Below are positions 12,901-25,800 of a stretch of 64,000 nucleotides of DNA, in pieces. The notes beneath the pieces are model-generated. The model was not told where the DNA came from. It ran no database searches and was given only the letters and a program-made list of their open reading frames with translations. The translations under genes and the position numbers were made by a program. Source of the stretch: Gymnogyps californianus (taxonomy: Eukaryota > Chordata > Aves > Accipitriformes > Cathartidae); NCBI RefSeq assembly GCF_018139145.2, contig NC_059478.1:33831001-33895000 (forward strand), read 5' to 3'. Numbering within the stretch: position 1 is the first letter of the stretch; the number at the start of each line of letters is the position of its first letter.

Positions 12901-13681
12901 CAGACTTACACGACTCTTGCTTGATAAATTGCAAAGAATAGGAGAAATATGAACAAGATTTATTCCCATTGGGGACAATATGAAGAGATAGAGCCTGATG
13001 GAAAATGGACATAGTGTGTCTCATGCCCTTAGCACCACAGGCCTGCGATACCTTCCCACAGCAGCCTGCAGCACCAAACCCAGGTGTCAAACCCAGCACA
13101 ACCCATCCATGACATGACTCCTGTCCCTCTTCCATCCCCTACCACACAGCCTCACAGGCTTTATCCATGGGGTGTGTGGAGATAAACAAACTCCCCCTCG
13201 GCTGGGGAAGCCGGGAACAGACATGTAACATACAGAAAGTATTACTCATGCCAGTGGCCATCACCCACCCAAACTCCATCTGGATAAAGGCTCTGCCCCA
13301 AGGAGCCACCATCTTAAATGTTTCCCGGTCCCATCCAACAACTGGAAGACAGAGCTAGAAGCAAAACCCGCCCTTCCCCACGCAACGGCGTGCTCCTCCC
13401 TTCTCGGGGATAACCCGGGGAGGACATTTCTCCTCAGGGAACAAGCTCGCCGCCGTGTAGGAAGCCCGCAGGCCGCCGGGGAGAAGTGCTCCGCCTCACA
13501 GCATCCCACACGGGCCCTCGCCCCATCGGCCGCCCGCCCGCCCCGCTCCAACGGCTCCCGGCGCGCCTTCAGGGGCCGCCCCGCTGCGGAGAAGGCGCGG
13601 CGGCCAGCGGGGAAGAAGCGGAGAGCGGCGCCTAGAGCCGAGCTTATCCGCTCCGCTGCCCGTGCCCGATACCTACGACAT
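3855..13681 (-). CDS. ITGB3BP: ITGB3BP / CENP-R (centromere protein R), 5' part of the coding region
   Basis: The gene runs right to left and leaves the window at base 1. Three coding exons join in phase (5 + 43 + 139 nt) into 62 codons that start MSVKRALKLDAVKKDN and later contain SPTTGT, QMSPFSSPTS and NLRNHPSNG. This matches the N-terminal third of vertebrate CENP-R, also called beta3-endonexin or NRIF3. By family knowledge, CENP-R is a small, mostly helical subunit of the CENP-O/P/Q/R/U part of the constitutive centromere network, and it was also described as a nuclear-receptor coregulator and integrin beta3 partner. The coiled-coil C-terminal part of the family is not seen here. No convincing fourth exon could be identified between 1 and 3854, so it is either very short and divergent or lies left of the window. 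The neighbouring divergent EFCAB7 and then PGM1 match the known vertebrate order and support the name. Confidence 0.88.
4256..4360 (+). mobile_element. Fragment of an avian endogenous-retrovirus LTR (ERVL-like), decayed
   Basis: The stretch starting TGTTGTGGTGGGTTGACC and continuing GCCCACCAAGCC and TCACTCCCCCTCCTCA resembles the 5' end of an LTR family common in Neoaves genomes. Only about 70-100 bases are recognisable, with no internal retroviral genes, so it is an old fragment. The match rests on memory of the family, not on a search. Confidence 0.55.
9440..9495 (+). repeat. TA/CA-rich alternating purine-pyrimidine tract
   Basis: ATATACACATATATGTGTGC followed by ACATAGATATATACACATAC and more TACA/TATA units. 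It lies 35 bases past the donor of ITGB3BP exon 2. Confidence 0.75.
9530..9572 (-). CDS. ITGB3BP: ITGB3BP exon 2
   Basis: 43-nt exon on the minus strand. The acceptor is TTCTCTTGCAG just above 9572 and the donor GTAAGT starts at 9529. It completes the split second codon and adds VKRALKLDAVKKDN, close to the VKRSLKLDG start of the mammalian protein. It ends in phase 0, as exon 3 requires. Confidence 0.88.
9573..13676 (-). other. ITGB3BP intron 1
   Basis: AT-rich intron. A 119-codon open frame on the plus strand (11119-11478) shows no recognisable protein and no conserved splice context, so it is left unannotated. GC content rises towards the island from about 13.0 kb. Confidence 0.7.
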
Positions 13682-13790
13682 CGCGGCGCCTGGAGCCGCT
13701 TCCCGCCGCTTTTGCAGATCTCCCGCCGCCGCCGTGCACCGGCCAAACGCCGCCGGCTGGAAACGGCGCTGAGAAGGCGGGCCGCGGCCC
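13677..13790 (-). CDS. ITGB3BP: ITGB3BP exon 1 (5'UTR plus first five coding bases)
   Basis: On the minus strand the start codon is at 13681-13679, with G at -3 (reading GCGATGTC). The donor GTAGGT follows at 13676, so only ATGTC is coding. Joined to exon 2, which begins with A GTT AAG, it gives Met-Ser-Val-Lys-Arg. This matches the Met-Pro-Val-Lys-Arg start of mammalian CENP-R and its exon structure, where the first exon also carries fewer than two codons. The 5' limit is a guess; it lies in the CpG island. An E2F-like TTCCCGCC is readable at 13700-13707 on the plus strand. A second GT four bases further on (GTATCG) would add an in-frame TAG, so it is rejected. Confidence 0.75.
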
Positions 13791-13849
13791 CGGCAGGGCG
13801 GGCTGAGGGCGGCGGAGGCGGTGGACCGGGGGGGGGGTAGCCGGCGGCC

Positions 13850-13982
13850 GTCAGGCCTGCGGGGCGGGGGCTGGCTCGTCGGGCCCCGCTGCCCCCTCGT
13901 TCGGTGCTGTGCAACGGTAGGAGCCGGGCCGGTGTCGGCCTCCCCCTCGGGAAGGTTTGTGCGAGACCAGCTTGGGCGGGAG
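13850..13982 (+). other. EFCAB7: Inferred noncoding first exon of EFCAB7
   Basis: The EFCAB7 start codon lies one base inside an exon (16640), so at least one upstream 5'UTR exon must exist. The best donors in the island on the plus strand are GGGAG|GTGAGG at 13983 and ACG|GTAGGA at 13917; GGGAG|GTAATG near 14172 is a third option. The sequence alone cannot choose between them, and the 5' limit is arbitrary. Confidence 0.35.
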
Positions 13983-16639
13983 GTGAGGTGTGGCCTAAGC
14001 CCGGTTCCTCAGGGCTGCTGGGGACGCCGGGCAGGGCGGAGGGTCGCCGACGTGCGGGCGGGAGAGTTGATTCCCATCTGACGGGCCGGGGAAGGGGGCT
14101 GTAATGTCTTTAGCGTGAGGGTAGGTGGTAAATTTTGGCCGAGAAGACCCTCTGCGCCCACCGGAGAGGGAGGTAATGAGATTCATGTGGTAAAAAAGTT
14201 TCCTCATTTCAGGTGAGCGAGGCCTGAGCGCTTGGGCTCGGAAGCTTAAGAAGCAGCAGTGTGAAGCTTCCCTGCTGGTGTGCGTTTGCTGTGGATGGAG
14301 GTGAACCTCGGCGGGAAAGGTCAGTATTGCCAAGAAGGGTATGACTTAATTCCTCGTTGGAAGACGGTTTTTATTTCTTAGACTCTCAGTAATTAAAATT
14401 GAAAGTAATAGTTAGGCTGTGTCGTCCTCCTACATTCAGCTGAGGCCGGATCGCTCCCCTCTGTCTATTTTGTCTAAAGTGTAATTTGTCCAGTAAAAAT
14501 TTAACAACCTAAGCCATGGGTCTGCTGGCAGTGCTGTCACTAAGCTATTGTTCACTGGATTTCTGAGCCATGTATTGGCAGCACTTCTTGGCAGAACTGT
14601 GGCCCACATAAGAAATATCTCGGTAATGGGAAGTCTAAGGAGTATAAACGAGAGTTCACATTTTATAAACTAGTTACTGGAAAATTAACATTTATTCTTC
14701 TTTTCCTCCTTGACTTTAACCCACTTCCATTTTGTGTGTGTAACACTGGTGCTTAATTATAGTGACACCCGTTTGCAGTAACCAGACTGTATCACAGTGT
14801 CCCTATGGGGTCCTTCTAATGCCAGTGTAATATTAAAGTGTCAGGCAGGCGGTCTGTGTATTATAAATAGGGTACTTCATCCATGATAAGCGATTATTAT
14901 CTTTCTTTCCCAAGTGTAAAAGACCTATATAACTCAACAAGGTGCGAGTGATTTAGGCCTCCTGAGTAAAAATCCAATGAGTCCTGAAGGGGACCCTATG
15001 ATGTCGTTGTCTTGTTGCTGAACTTGAGATATTCAATTTATTATACTGGAATATATTTTCTGAAGTCAACATTGGGTAAAATAATATGAGAGGCTGTTAG
15101 ACCAACAGTACAACACGATTTAGTGTCCCTCTGTGATGGCCTTCTAAAAACCTTAATCACCCTTGGTAAAAGCAGAAAGCTGCTGTTAAAGTTTACTGGC
15201 CATTGGTGAGAAACAGTATTAGTTACTGCTTTGAATCATTTTAATAATTCAGAAAAAATGCATTTCGTATTTTTTCTATTAATTTAAAATTATATGGGTA
15301 GTATTCTTGTACTTAAAAGGCCTAAGTTGCACAAAGTTTTATGCACATTCTTAGCTTCAGACTTATTTATTTCTATTAATTATATTTAGATAACTCTTAA
15401 AAGTCGAATTGTGTGCTTAACTTCGCATACTTGAAGAATTAAGGGTTACAATTTTGAGCAATTTTACTATTAGCCATATGTTTTATTGAGTTATAACTGT
15501 AAAAACAGAAGACAAAAGCCCATTCTGGTATGGGTTGGCACCAGAAAGCATGTAATCAATTTAATAATTATTATATCACTTTTTTAACACTGAATGTTAT
15601 ATGGTGTTTATGACATTATACAGTATCTCTGCTGAAGCTGTGTAAAGCTACCCAGTTTTCCAGCTAAATCAGTCTTGGAAATATGAAAGTCAACTTTTGA
15701 GGAAATCCTGACAAATATGCAGTTCAATATAAACATACTCACATGTCTTTCACTGGAGGGCAAAGGGGGCTTTTACTCTGCTGTTAACACCAAGAAATAC
15801 AATAGACAATCTGACATGACATGAGTCAGTCATCATCATGCAGCCAGAGAGCTCTCTCCAATGAGATAAGCACTGCGTGCGTTCTTGATAATATTTACTT
15901 TGTTATTGTTGTTTGGTGAAAAAGTCTTTTAAATAATTCTGTGCCTCTCACACCTGTGGCCATGTTTAAATTGGCATTTTTTTTCCTAAAAACACTCCAC
16001 CTTTGCTACTGCTGGTGAACTGTAGCAACAATGAGAGTGGCACTGGGAGTAAAACAATGGTAGGTATGGTATGTTCATTAATTTACCACTGTGACAAATC
16101 ATGCTAGGCATGGACAGTGGTAGTAAAATCATCAGAGCCAACAAGTGCACTTCTGTACAAATTGTCCCATTGTTTCTGTCATTAGGAGAATTTAGATAAT
16201 GTGGCAAGAGTAGACGTTCTAGTGGAAATGTGTAGTAAGGACAAGTCCTAGTGGTTTATTTCTAAACATGGATAGCAATGGCTTGTATCACAGATAACTT
16301 GAAAATTTGTTTTTATGCTTTCAAACAACAGGACTATATAATCATTGTGATATCAAATGTCTGAAATTAAAATAAAATACAATAAAATTAAACTTTTTAC
16401 TGCCAATAAAGAACAAATTGTGAATAATAAGTAGAGCTCAAGCTGTTTTTGTTTGTGGATCTCATGGTGCTTACCTACAAGCGTAGATAAGTATTCCCAT
16501 CCTAGATTTAGAGAGTGGAGAACATATGACCTCGATGTTAGGATAATTTGTGCTAGTCTGTGCTTCAGAGGACAAAGCACAGGTATTATTAAATAGGCAA
16601 GACAGTAACAAATTCTAACTGTAATTGTATTCTTCACAG
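13983..16639 (+). other. EFCAB7 5' intron (before the first coding exon)
   Basis: The right part of the CpG island, then AT-rich sequence. No coding signal seen. Confidence 0.55.
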
Positions 16640-16640
16640 A

Positions 16641-16827
16641 ATGGCCAGCAGTCCTGAGAATAACGCATCCCGCTCCATTCAGAAAGTCACATGCTCAGGA
16701 AGTTCCCAAGCAAAGAAGTCCCAGCATGCAGAAGAAGCAATCTTTTACATGAACTGCCGAGCAGCTTATCTAACTGTTTTAAAAAGCAGTTTAGAAAAAA
16801 TTAAATCAAAAGAACAACTCAGTTTAG
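16641..16827 (+). CDS. EFCAB7: EFCAB7 coding exon 1 (residues 1-62)
   Basis: The exon opens at 16640 after acceptor TATTCTTCACAG, and the ATG follows one base later. It codes for MASSPENNASRS through SQHAEEAIFYMNCRAAYLTV. The donor is TTTAG|GTAATG and the exon ends in phase 1. The AIFYMNCRAAYLTV stretch is strongly conserved in vertebrate EFCAB7. Confidence 0.95.
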
Positions 16828-19800
16828 GTAATGATTAGATATTTTTTCCCCATTACTCTTGTGTGTGATTATTACAGTGGGTCGTTTACAAACAGCAGTC
16901 AGTAATTCAGTAGTGAGAGTATCCCAATGCATAAACTCAGTAACTTTTAAGGAGTTTACAGTAGTTTTAGATAGGGTTCAGATTTCAAGTGTTGGTAGCT
17001 GTATCTTTGAAGTAATTTTCATCATTTACCTGTTATAAAATATGTCACATACTGATTTTTAAAAGTTTATAGAAACTACCATTCCTCAAAGTTTTTCGTT
17101 TTCCGCGAATCCTTAATCTTTGATGCTAGGTGTTGGATGGCTCGTGGAAGTGGGCATAGTATACAGAGCTTTTCATCTGTAAATCACCAGTATGAATGGG
17201 CAAAAGCCGACACTAGCTGACGGCTTGCAGGGGACCTAAGTGAGTTGTTTAACAACAGCAAATTTGATGGTAGCATTATTGCTTTCTTGAGGTGGGCCGA
17301 GGTACTGCTTTTTGATTGTGACATTTCTGCAATAAATTTTTCCCTATCCCTGACAAATGATGAAGTGAGTTGGTCTTAGTTCAGTTTATAGCGGGCAATT
17401 GCCCTGGCACAGAAAATCGCCGTGATAACTGGCGTTAATTGGCACAGAGGTTTACAGACTCATAGGAGAGATTGTTACTGGAGGCACGGATATGGTAATT
17501 TACGCCTAAAGATAGTCTCACAGATCAGTTCTAAGCCACTTTGAGTGATATGTGAAAATACTGCATTTCCTCTACCAACTTTATGTGATCAAATGGACTG
17601 TTTCAGACACTGGTGTTTCATAAGAATCCTTACTCTTATTTTATTTAAACTCCTACTGAATTACTATGTTCCCATAGACTAAAATAAAAAGTTTTCATTT
17701 TTTCATCCTTATTATATTGTGTATAAGTGGTATTGCTGTCAGCAGTACAACAGGAAAAAGAAATCTCTGAATGCTTCAGCTGTACTAAATAAAGGTGTTA
17801 GTAGATACTGAAAGCTGTGGAGCTTAACAACATTTGTTTTGAAAACCTATGAAATTTCGAAGTTACTTGCATGGAATTATTAGGAAAGTTACAAAAGTTT
17901 ACCTGAAAGATGGTAGTTAGGGCTGTGTATTGGAAATAGATTGCTTTATAATATAAGTTAGTGACTGAGTAAGATAAGGAGTAAGATAAGACTGAGTAAT
18001 AACCTGTTTCAGTTGTGAAATAGGTTTCACTATCCCAGATAAAATTTCTCAAGGAAATGTAATACCAACTTTGCTATCTCTTGGAGTTGTAGGATTGTGT
18101 ACTATGTCTTACCATGTTTGCGGTTTGGTGTTGGTTTTGTTTTGTTTTTGTTTTTTTTTCCTTTCTTAGAGCATTTTTGTCCTTTCATGAAAAAGTTTAT
18201 TTGTGGTTGTATATAATAGCATTGGATTGTGTTAGGAAACTCATGAAAGTGTCTTTCAGTCCTATTTTCTACCTGGAGTTCCATGATGTGAAAATCTTAG
18301 CTTGCTCTATTGGAAAAAATGTTTCTAGCTCACATGGTTGACAAAGAAAGCATGAGAACATAAACCTTCCATTAGATAAAGAGAACTGAAATGTATCATT
18401 AAAAACCTAATGATTTTTATTTTGCGGGTTTTGTGGTACAGCTCAGAATGCACTTGGGATTGGTGGTAGTACAGGTTGCTTTCTCAAGTCCTCCTCATAG
18501 ATTATGATGCCAGTAAAAGGTATGTGTGTTATGGCATTGCAGTTGTTTGTAATAAAAAAACCAAGCAACAGCTAAAGGCAAAAACATGCTAAGCTATCAA
18601 ATAATTTAGTTATAATTCTAGTGACAGTATTTTTTTTTGCATACGTGAGGAAATATTTCTCACTAATGGCTGCATTGCCCGTGCCTAAAATACGTGAGGT
18701 CTCCACGTGGAAACCACCACTATAAAAGCTGAGCGTACTTCTCTGTTGCACTGATTGTTTGTAGCTTCTTTCCCTATACCAGTACATGAAATTCTACCCA
18801 TTAGCAAGCACATTCTTGCAGCATGTGACTTAGTGTTATCCAGGCTTTCTCAGCTGTAATAAAAGTGCCTTAATAACATCCTAATGATAGTTTTGGATAA
18901 TCTGGATTTTAAGATAGGAGTGGTGTGAACAAATGTCATCTCTTTTATATATGCTTTGGCTTTCATCTCTATCCATATGCCACTTTGCTACATAGCAAGT
19001 GTTTGGGCATTTTGGTTTCAAGGTCAACTCAGAAAGGGCAATTAGTTGCTCAGGCTCCCAGTCTTTTCAGAGATATTTAAGAACTTCTTTTAAAATTTGT
19101 AAGCATTGAGAGTTACTATAGACTTACATTGCATTTTAAGTAAATTCTGGCATTTATCAAATGAGTGGTGCCAGTGTTTAAGGGTCTGGTGCTACATGAT
19201 GTTTGGCTAATATTCTAAACTGTAAAATATTCACTTAGAGATTGGCCCTATGAAATTTTATTTGTAGGAGTTTTACTTATTCACGGATAGTAGCTTCATT
19301 TCCGGTGTTGTAATATTACTTAAGGTATTTAGCAGAATCAGTCTGTAAAGAACTATAAATAAAAGGTGCAGTCTAATTGAACTTTCAAAAATACAAACTT
19401 GGGAGGCATGTAGGGTATGGCAAGTGCTGATCTCCTTGGATGTATAAAAAGACAGAATTGTTGTATATTTGAAGCATACTCTGTTAAATGTAAGTGAATA
19501 CTGTGCTATATTGACATTCCAGGGAACTCGGCTATCCACGTAAACAAACACAGAGTAACTGCCCTTCCTTGGCTGACCTTGACATTGAAATCCTTAAACA
19601 ATTGCTACGTGCCTAAGTGTTGCATGGATAAAGATGTAAGCTTTGCTGTATCCTCCTGACTCCGCTTGTAGAGGTGACAGGGCAGAAATCTTTATTTAGT
19701 CCTTGGCATTCAATCAGAGATCAGCAACAAAGGTGTCTGGTTTTATTTGTTTGTTTTTATGGTGACACAGTTGCCTACTGAGAATTGTAACGATGCCACC

Positions 19801-22800
19801 AACTCATTTCACAGATGCTACTGAACTGCTCTTAGCCGGTATAAACTTGGTCATTGGTCAGCTGGCTAAAAATCAAACTGCCAGCCTAGGTAGAGATGAA
19901 GGATCTCTTGTGTTTCCCTAAAAAACTTGATCATATGGTAAGATACAAAAGCATCCTTCCAGTTTCAGATAGACTGTGCACTTGAATTTAATTTCAGTTT
20001 AACATAATACCTTCGTCACACTGGAAACTGATGAAAGGGTGTTTTCAGTAAAGACTTTTAAGAGGCTAACTAGATCCAGCAAATTCATTTTGAAGAATGC
20101 CAGGTGTAGGACTAGTGGGACTGGTTGCATGTATGGTATTGGCTGTTGGCCTTAACAATGTATGTCTGTTGGTATCATGTGTCCTTTACATTTGAAATTC
20201 ATGTTGCATAATTTGAATTGATAAGTTCAAATGTATAGATGTGACATAAAATATTGTTTAAGATAAAATCTACATGAGATCTCAGTTCTTGGCGAAGTAA
20301 GTGGGCAGACTTATGTGGATCTCAGTAGAAACTGTATCTAATAATGTGCAAGCTTACAAATAATAGGTTCTTGATATTAAGGCAGGGGATATAGACACTG
20401 GGCTGAATTTTACACTTGTCACTTGAGGAGACTGTCTTTGAATTCATGGATATTTTGCTTAATTAATGGTTTGAACCCATTAACTTTCTTTAAGGAAGAC
20501 ATCCCGTTGAGTTTAGTAGAACAGTGCACATGAGTAAGTGGAAGCTGCAGATCAGAGCCTGTAAGCAAAATAATTCCTGTGATATTGTTGTGTTATAAAA
20601 AGGCACAGCCTGCTCTCTGGTTTCTTCCTTTTTCTGTAGAAGAAAGTGGGTGTGATTCTCAGCAGTGCGGCATATGCCATCTCTGTGCTGGATGATAGTT
20701 CGCGAGGGATGATGTAGGATGCCAGGCACTGCCTGTTTGATGACTCCTTTCAAAAAAATATGCGAGTGAGCTCATCTGCCCCTCAGGCTGCTTGAACCTC
20801 TCTGGTACAAACCACAGAATTCAAGGCCAGGGAAGGTCACAGTCAGTCTGTATCAGTAGAGTACAGGATTGAGACTATAAGCAAAACTGTCCTTCAGGCC
20901 CGCTTTTCCTTTGGATTGATTGGGTTTTAAAAAAAAAAAAAAAAAGTCTGAACATGGAAAGTGATTAAAGGATGCTTTGAGAAAATTCCTTTACTGACAG
21001 CTGGAATATATAGTTAATATTGTGTTTTATTGTTCAGTACTTCAACAGGCTGGAAGAAATCCATCCCAGAAGACAGTTAATAAATACTGGACTTCACAAA
21101 TGACTACACTGAATTTTGATGATTTTTGTACTATTTTAAAAAAAGAAAAACCAGCTACAAAAACTGAACTGCTTGAAGCATTTGGAAGAATAGACACAGA
21201 TAACACTGGATATATTTTACATGATGAACTTTATAGAATTCTTACAACAGTAAGTATCAGTAGAAACTTAATTATCCATCTTTAACCGTTAGTAGAGATT
21301 TTGGAAATTAGATGATAAAACTATTCTGAATGTGTAAACACATATTCCTGATCAAAAGAGTCAATAACTGATTCATGGTTTTTTTGCAATTTTATGTCTA
21401 ATATTCTGTGGTTATCTGATCTTTCTTCCATTTTTTCCCCTTACAGTCTTGCAGTTGATAACCTGTCTGTCCCTTTCAGCAATTGTGCCTTGAAGGTGGA
21501 AGCTAGCAGAAAAAATATTTTGCGTACTTTCACAGAATGCTTTGTTGAAACCCTATCTGTACTGCAGTGGAGCAACAGAAAGGGAAGCCATGTCTCTCCC
21601 TTGGTTCAGTTAGTGCAAATCCCTCTCTTCTCTACAGAGCCTCTCTGCAGCCCTTTGGGGTTATGAACTTTTACCAAGAGAATTAATGACATACCTTTGC
21701 TGTTCGCCCCTCACAAGTTGTTGTCTATGTATGTTCAGATACAAAGTTAAAAAATAATATTTTTATGTTATACGTAAAATACTAAGGTCAGTACTTTAGT
21801 TTTATCACAGCTATGATGTTCTGTCATGCCAGTGACTTCACTGGATCTTATAGTTAGTTCATCGGGGTCTTAAACTGTGCTGGGTAAGTCAGTACTTTTG
21901 TTAGAGATTATGCGTTATCAGCCCAAAGCATGCAAATGTCATAAGACTTACCTGTACGTGTCATTAATATGGCTTAAAATAATGACATGTAAAAATATCT
22001 GGAACTTCTTATTTAGCTGCTGAACTGCCACTGTATTTTTAGGTTTCATTGTATAATATGAAAGGATAGAAAAGAATTTTTTTAAAATAGCAGCTGAGAT
22101 TTTTATGATGATATGAGATTGTAGGAGATAGAACTTTAAAGAAAACATTAGCAAGAGTATGTTAGAATGACGAGTGTTGACAAGATTAAAATCCAGGTCC
22201 TCTGAGGATCTGCAAAGCAAGCAAACAAAACCCCTGAAACAGAACAGTCTTCCAAGCTGGTGCAGAGCTGATGCTCTGACTTTAAACTACATAGATGTAT
22301 ATCACGGGTGATTACTATGATTTTCTTTCTCTGTTCTGTCAGGCTTTTTGCTCTGTGTAGCCAAAAAAACCCCCTTCTTCGTAAAAGCCAATCATCTTGC
22401 ACAGCATAAACACTAGGGAGCAGTAACAATTAAAAATGGACTACTAGTAGAAGTCTAGTAGACTGCTCAAAAGAAAGAATAAAACAATTATAAGGAAATG
22501 TAGAGGAGTGCAAACTGGGACAGAAGGAACAAACAATTTACATACTATATGTGTTGTGGTTGACCCAATAAAACAGAATTATTTGTTTACTTCAAACGTT
22601 GTGGCAGAACCTTCAATCCTCATTCTGCATGAACAAAAAGATATAGTTGCAACGGTAAGGAAATATTTTTATATAACGAAAGATAGAAGTAACAGATGTT
22701 GAGTGCTACTGTAGTTATGCCATGAAGAGCTATAAACTCTGCATTGTTACATAAAGTCAGGGCATTGCTTTATATAGACCCAGACTGAAGAACTTACTAG

Positions 22801-25800
22801 CTGTGCCTGCAGTAGCAACTGGTGCTGTTCAAAGAGGGGAGGATCAGGATTTGATTTGTTGCAATCCGCTATGGCTCTGGGACCATATGTCCATGTCCAT
22901 GTTTACCAACAATGAAGTTGGCATTAGTTTTCAGTCCCAAGTTTACACCATGCAGCTATAGCTGAAAAGTGATGTGAAGTGGATTTCTGTACAGCAATCA
23001 CACATTGCTGTGTCATTGCTAACAGCCCTGTGCATCTGTGTAGAGGAAATTGCTGGAGGACCTTGTGGAAGGCATGCTTTCTTCCTGAGAGATGTGCCTT
23101 GTGTCCACATTGCAAGTTGGGCACTCGAGATGGTGTTCTGACATGCAATTCAGACTTGGTTCCAAAAGGAGAGGAATTGCTTTGGCTTCACACTGGTGAT
23201 TGCAAATAGAGATGGGTGCAAGGCAAATTCACGCCTGGAATAACCCTTCTAGTGAAGTAAATTGCAGATGTAGACTGGTATGATAGGATAGCTCAACTAA
23301 ATAAATGAAACTAACCATTATGAAGTTAGGTCTTGGTTGTTAGCATGCTACAATATAAGTAAGAATGACTGAGAGCTGGGATTCCCTAGTTTATGGAAGA
23401 TTTTCTGAAACTGATGTGTCATTCATGGTAGGTTTCTGGAAGACACCACAAAATTGCATAAACTGATGCAATTAATCTGTTCAGTATTTAGCAGGATTGT
23501 AGGGACATAATTTTTTATGATGTTGACCTCTATTTTGATTCAAATCAAAATCCATTTTAATGTATTGCAAGGTAAGATTCCCTGAAAGGATATTAAAAGA
23601 ATCTTTGTGTTTTTATTAAATGTGCACTGTAGGTGAACAGCATTCTTGATTAGGAACCCAAACTGAGTTGTTTTTTATTGCAGAGAGGTGAAAAAATGAC
23701 TCGGGATGAAGTGAGTGCCATTACTAAACAAGCTGATTTTAACTGCGGTGGCAAACTTGACTACAACAAGGTATGGCAAACAGAGTGATATTATTTGTTC
23801 TTGTGTTATTGACTTGATGTTATTGACAGTAGTAGCATTATCAAATGCAATGTGTCCTCCACGTGTTGGTCCATTGATGACCTTACCCCAGGCCCCCCCC
23901 TCCAACTCCCTATGTACTGGAACATGGGCTGGTATATATTTCTGTTTCACTCACTTTTTCTGGCTATTATCCTTGAAAAGGTCACTTGCTGCAAGTGAAC
24001 TTAATGTATTAGGCAGAGCCTAATAGTAAGCACGAAACCTAACAGCATGTGTGAAGGTAAGAGTTAAAGGAATGGCAGGTAAAGATGACAATTGACAGCC
24101 AACTTAGCTAATCAGTGAGAGGTGCTATGTCTGTGACATTTCATAATTTCTTGTGTATGGCACATTATCGTATATGTTGAACCTCTGATTTTCAAGATGC
24201 AACACTTTATCGGTTTTTCTGACGTCATCTCTAAGTTTTGAACTGAATAAACAGCCCAAAAGATCTGTACATAAATATAGTTTCATAGAAGAAAAACAAC
24301 CCCCTATTAAAAATCCCATGTTAAAAAAAAATCGGACTTCAAATATCTAGAAAGAAATATAAATCACCTCTTGGGTTGAAAGTCGCACTTAATTTTCATT
24401 CAATATTTGGACCTCCTTGTTGAATCATGGCTCCATTTTACTGTGTCACTTGAGTGGTCGCACTGATTCATGAAAATGAAAATATTGTGCTGTAAGAGAA
24501 AATGCATTACATGTATTGACCTGTCCTTTCTTACTAATGTTACATTTTAATCCTTAAAACTGTGAGAGAGAATGTTTCACTTAACAGATTACTTTTCTTT
24601 ATCTAAGTTTTGCGACTTATACATGACAACCAGTGAGCAGTGCTGCAAGACTGCACGAGAGAAACTGGAAGTTGATAGTCGATTGAGGCAACAGCAGTTT
24701 GGAAGTCAAGCTGAAACTTCCTCTGAAGGGATCACACTGCCAGTGTCAAAACCATCACCAAGAATCTCGAGGAAAACTGATCACAAACTAGCACCAACGA
24801 AAGGTATTTATATTTCATACTGGAAGTTTTCATTCTGCTGGAGATCATGCTCTGGGTCAATGAACAGTTGAGTATTTGTTTAATTTTTCTCAGATTAGTA
24901 TGTTATTGACCAATACTCATTTCTACTGTAGCAATTGCATAAATGTCTCAGTAGAATATCTGACCTCCATGTTCAAATGGACTTTGGCTGCATCTATGAT
25001 CTGAAGCTCTCAAATTCTTAAGGGTGAATTTCGTTGACTCTCATGTGACACAGTCCAGAGGGAAGAGAGAAAATGAATGCTCGGATGTTGCAACATAAGC
25101 AAGTTATTTCCTTTCCTGATCAGAGATGAAACCTTAAACATTTATCAATAAGCAGTCTGTTTGTTTCAATTATCGAGGCTGCTTTTCAAGCACAATCAAT
25201 ATCAGAGTTTAATGTTCTTCCTGAAGTTACAAAGATACTTAAACCTCCTCAAACTGGAGAAAGACCACAGGCTAACAGACTGCAAAGGTACCATGTATGA
25301 AATATTTGCATGTAGTGTGCGCTGTTTACTTTAAGTTGCTTCAATTCTAAGCAATACTGAAGAGGTGCAGAAATGACAGAACAGTGATGAAGACTGTAGC
25401 TAAATCAACAATTGTACCAGCAGAGTTGCCCCAACATAAGGAACCAGAAAGTAGAGGCTTGGAAGTAATTGCATTGGGCAGCTGTGCATAAGTGATGTGC
25501 TATCTGGCAGGGAAACTACGTTGTCCTGAAAAGAAATAACTTTAAATTAGAAGCAGGTTAAACCTATCCACTTAGGACAGATTTACCTTGATTCCAAGGT
25601 AAATGGAATCATGTGGTAACAATTTCTTGTCCTTCAGGCAGAGTGGGTTCCAAGGTTCTGCCATTCGTGTGCCCATTCACCTAGGATGTACAGTCAGGGA
25701 AGTAAAGATGTTTGGCTAATGAATTATTAAATGTTATATAATTTTAAGGGAAGTCAGCTTATCTGATTGACATTCTTGGCATCCAGTTTTTCTCTGGGTG

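Larger units (their letters stand above)
13360..14110. promoter_or_regulatory. CpG island, probable bidirectional promoter of ITGB3BP and EFCAB7
   Basis: GC content and CpG frequency rise sharply against AT-rich flanks from about 13.36 to 14.1 kb. The ITGB3BP start codon (13681, minus) sits inside, and the EFCAB7 coding exons begin downstream on the plus strand. Several GGGCGG-type boxes occur (for example near 13795-13815), as do repeated CCCGCC motifs. No TATA box was seen in the right place. The head-to-head layout within a few hundred bases suggests one shared, housekeeping-type promoter. The start sites themselves are inferred. Confidence 0.75.

Noticed and set aside
13261..13914. 217-codon open frame on the minus strand over the CpG island
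   Set aside because: Arg/Ala/Pro/Gly-rich translation typical of GC-rich DNA; overlaps the ITGB3BP start in another frame and matches no family I know.
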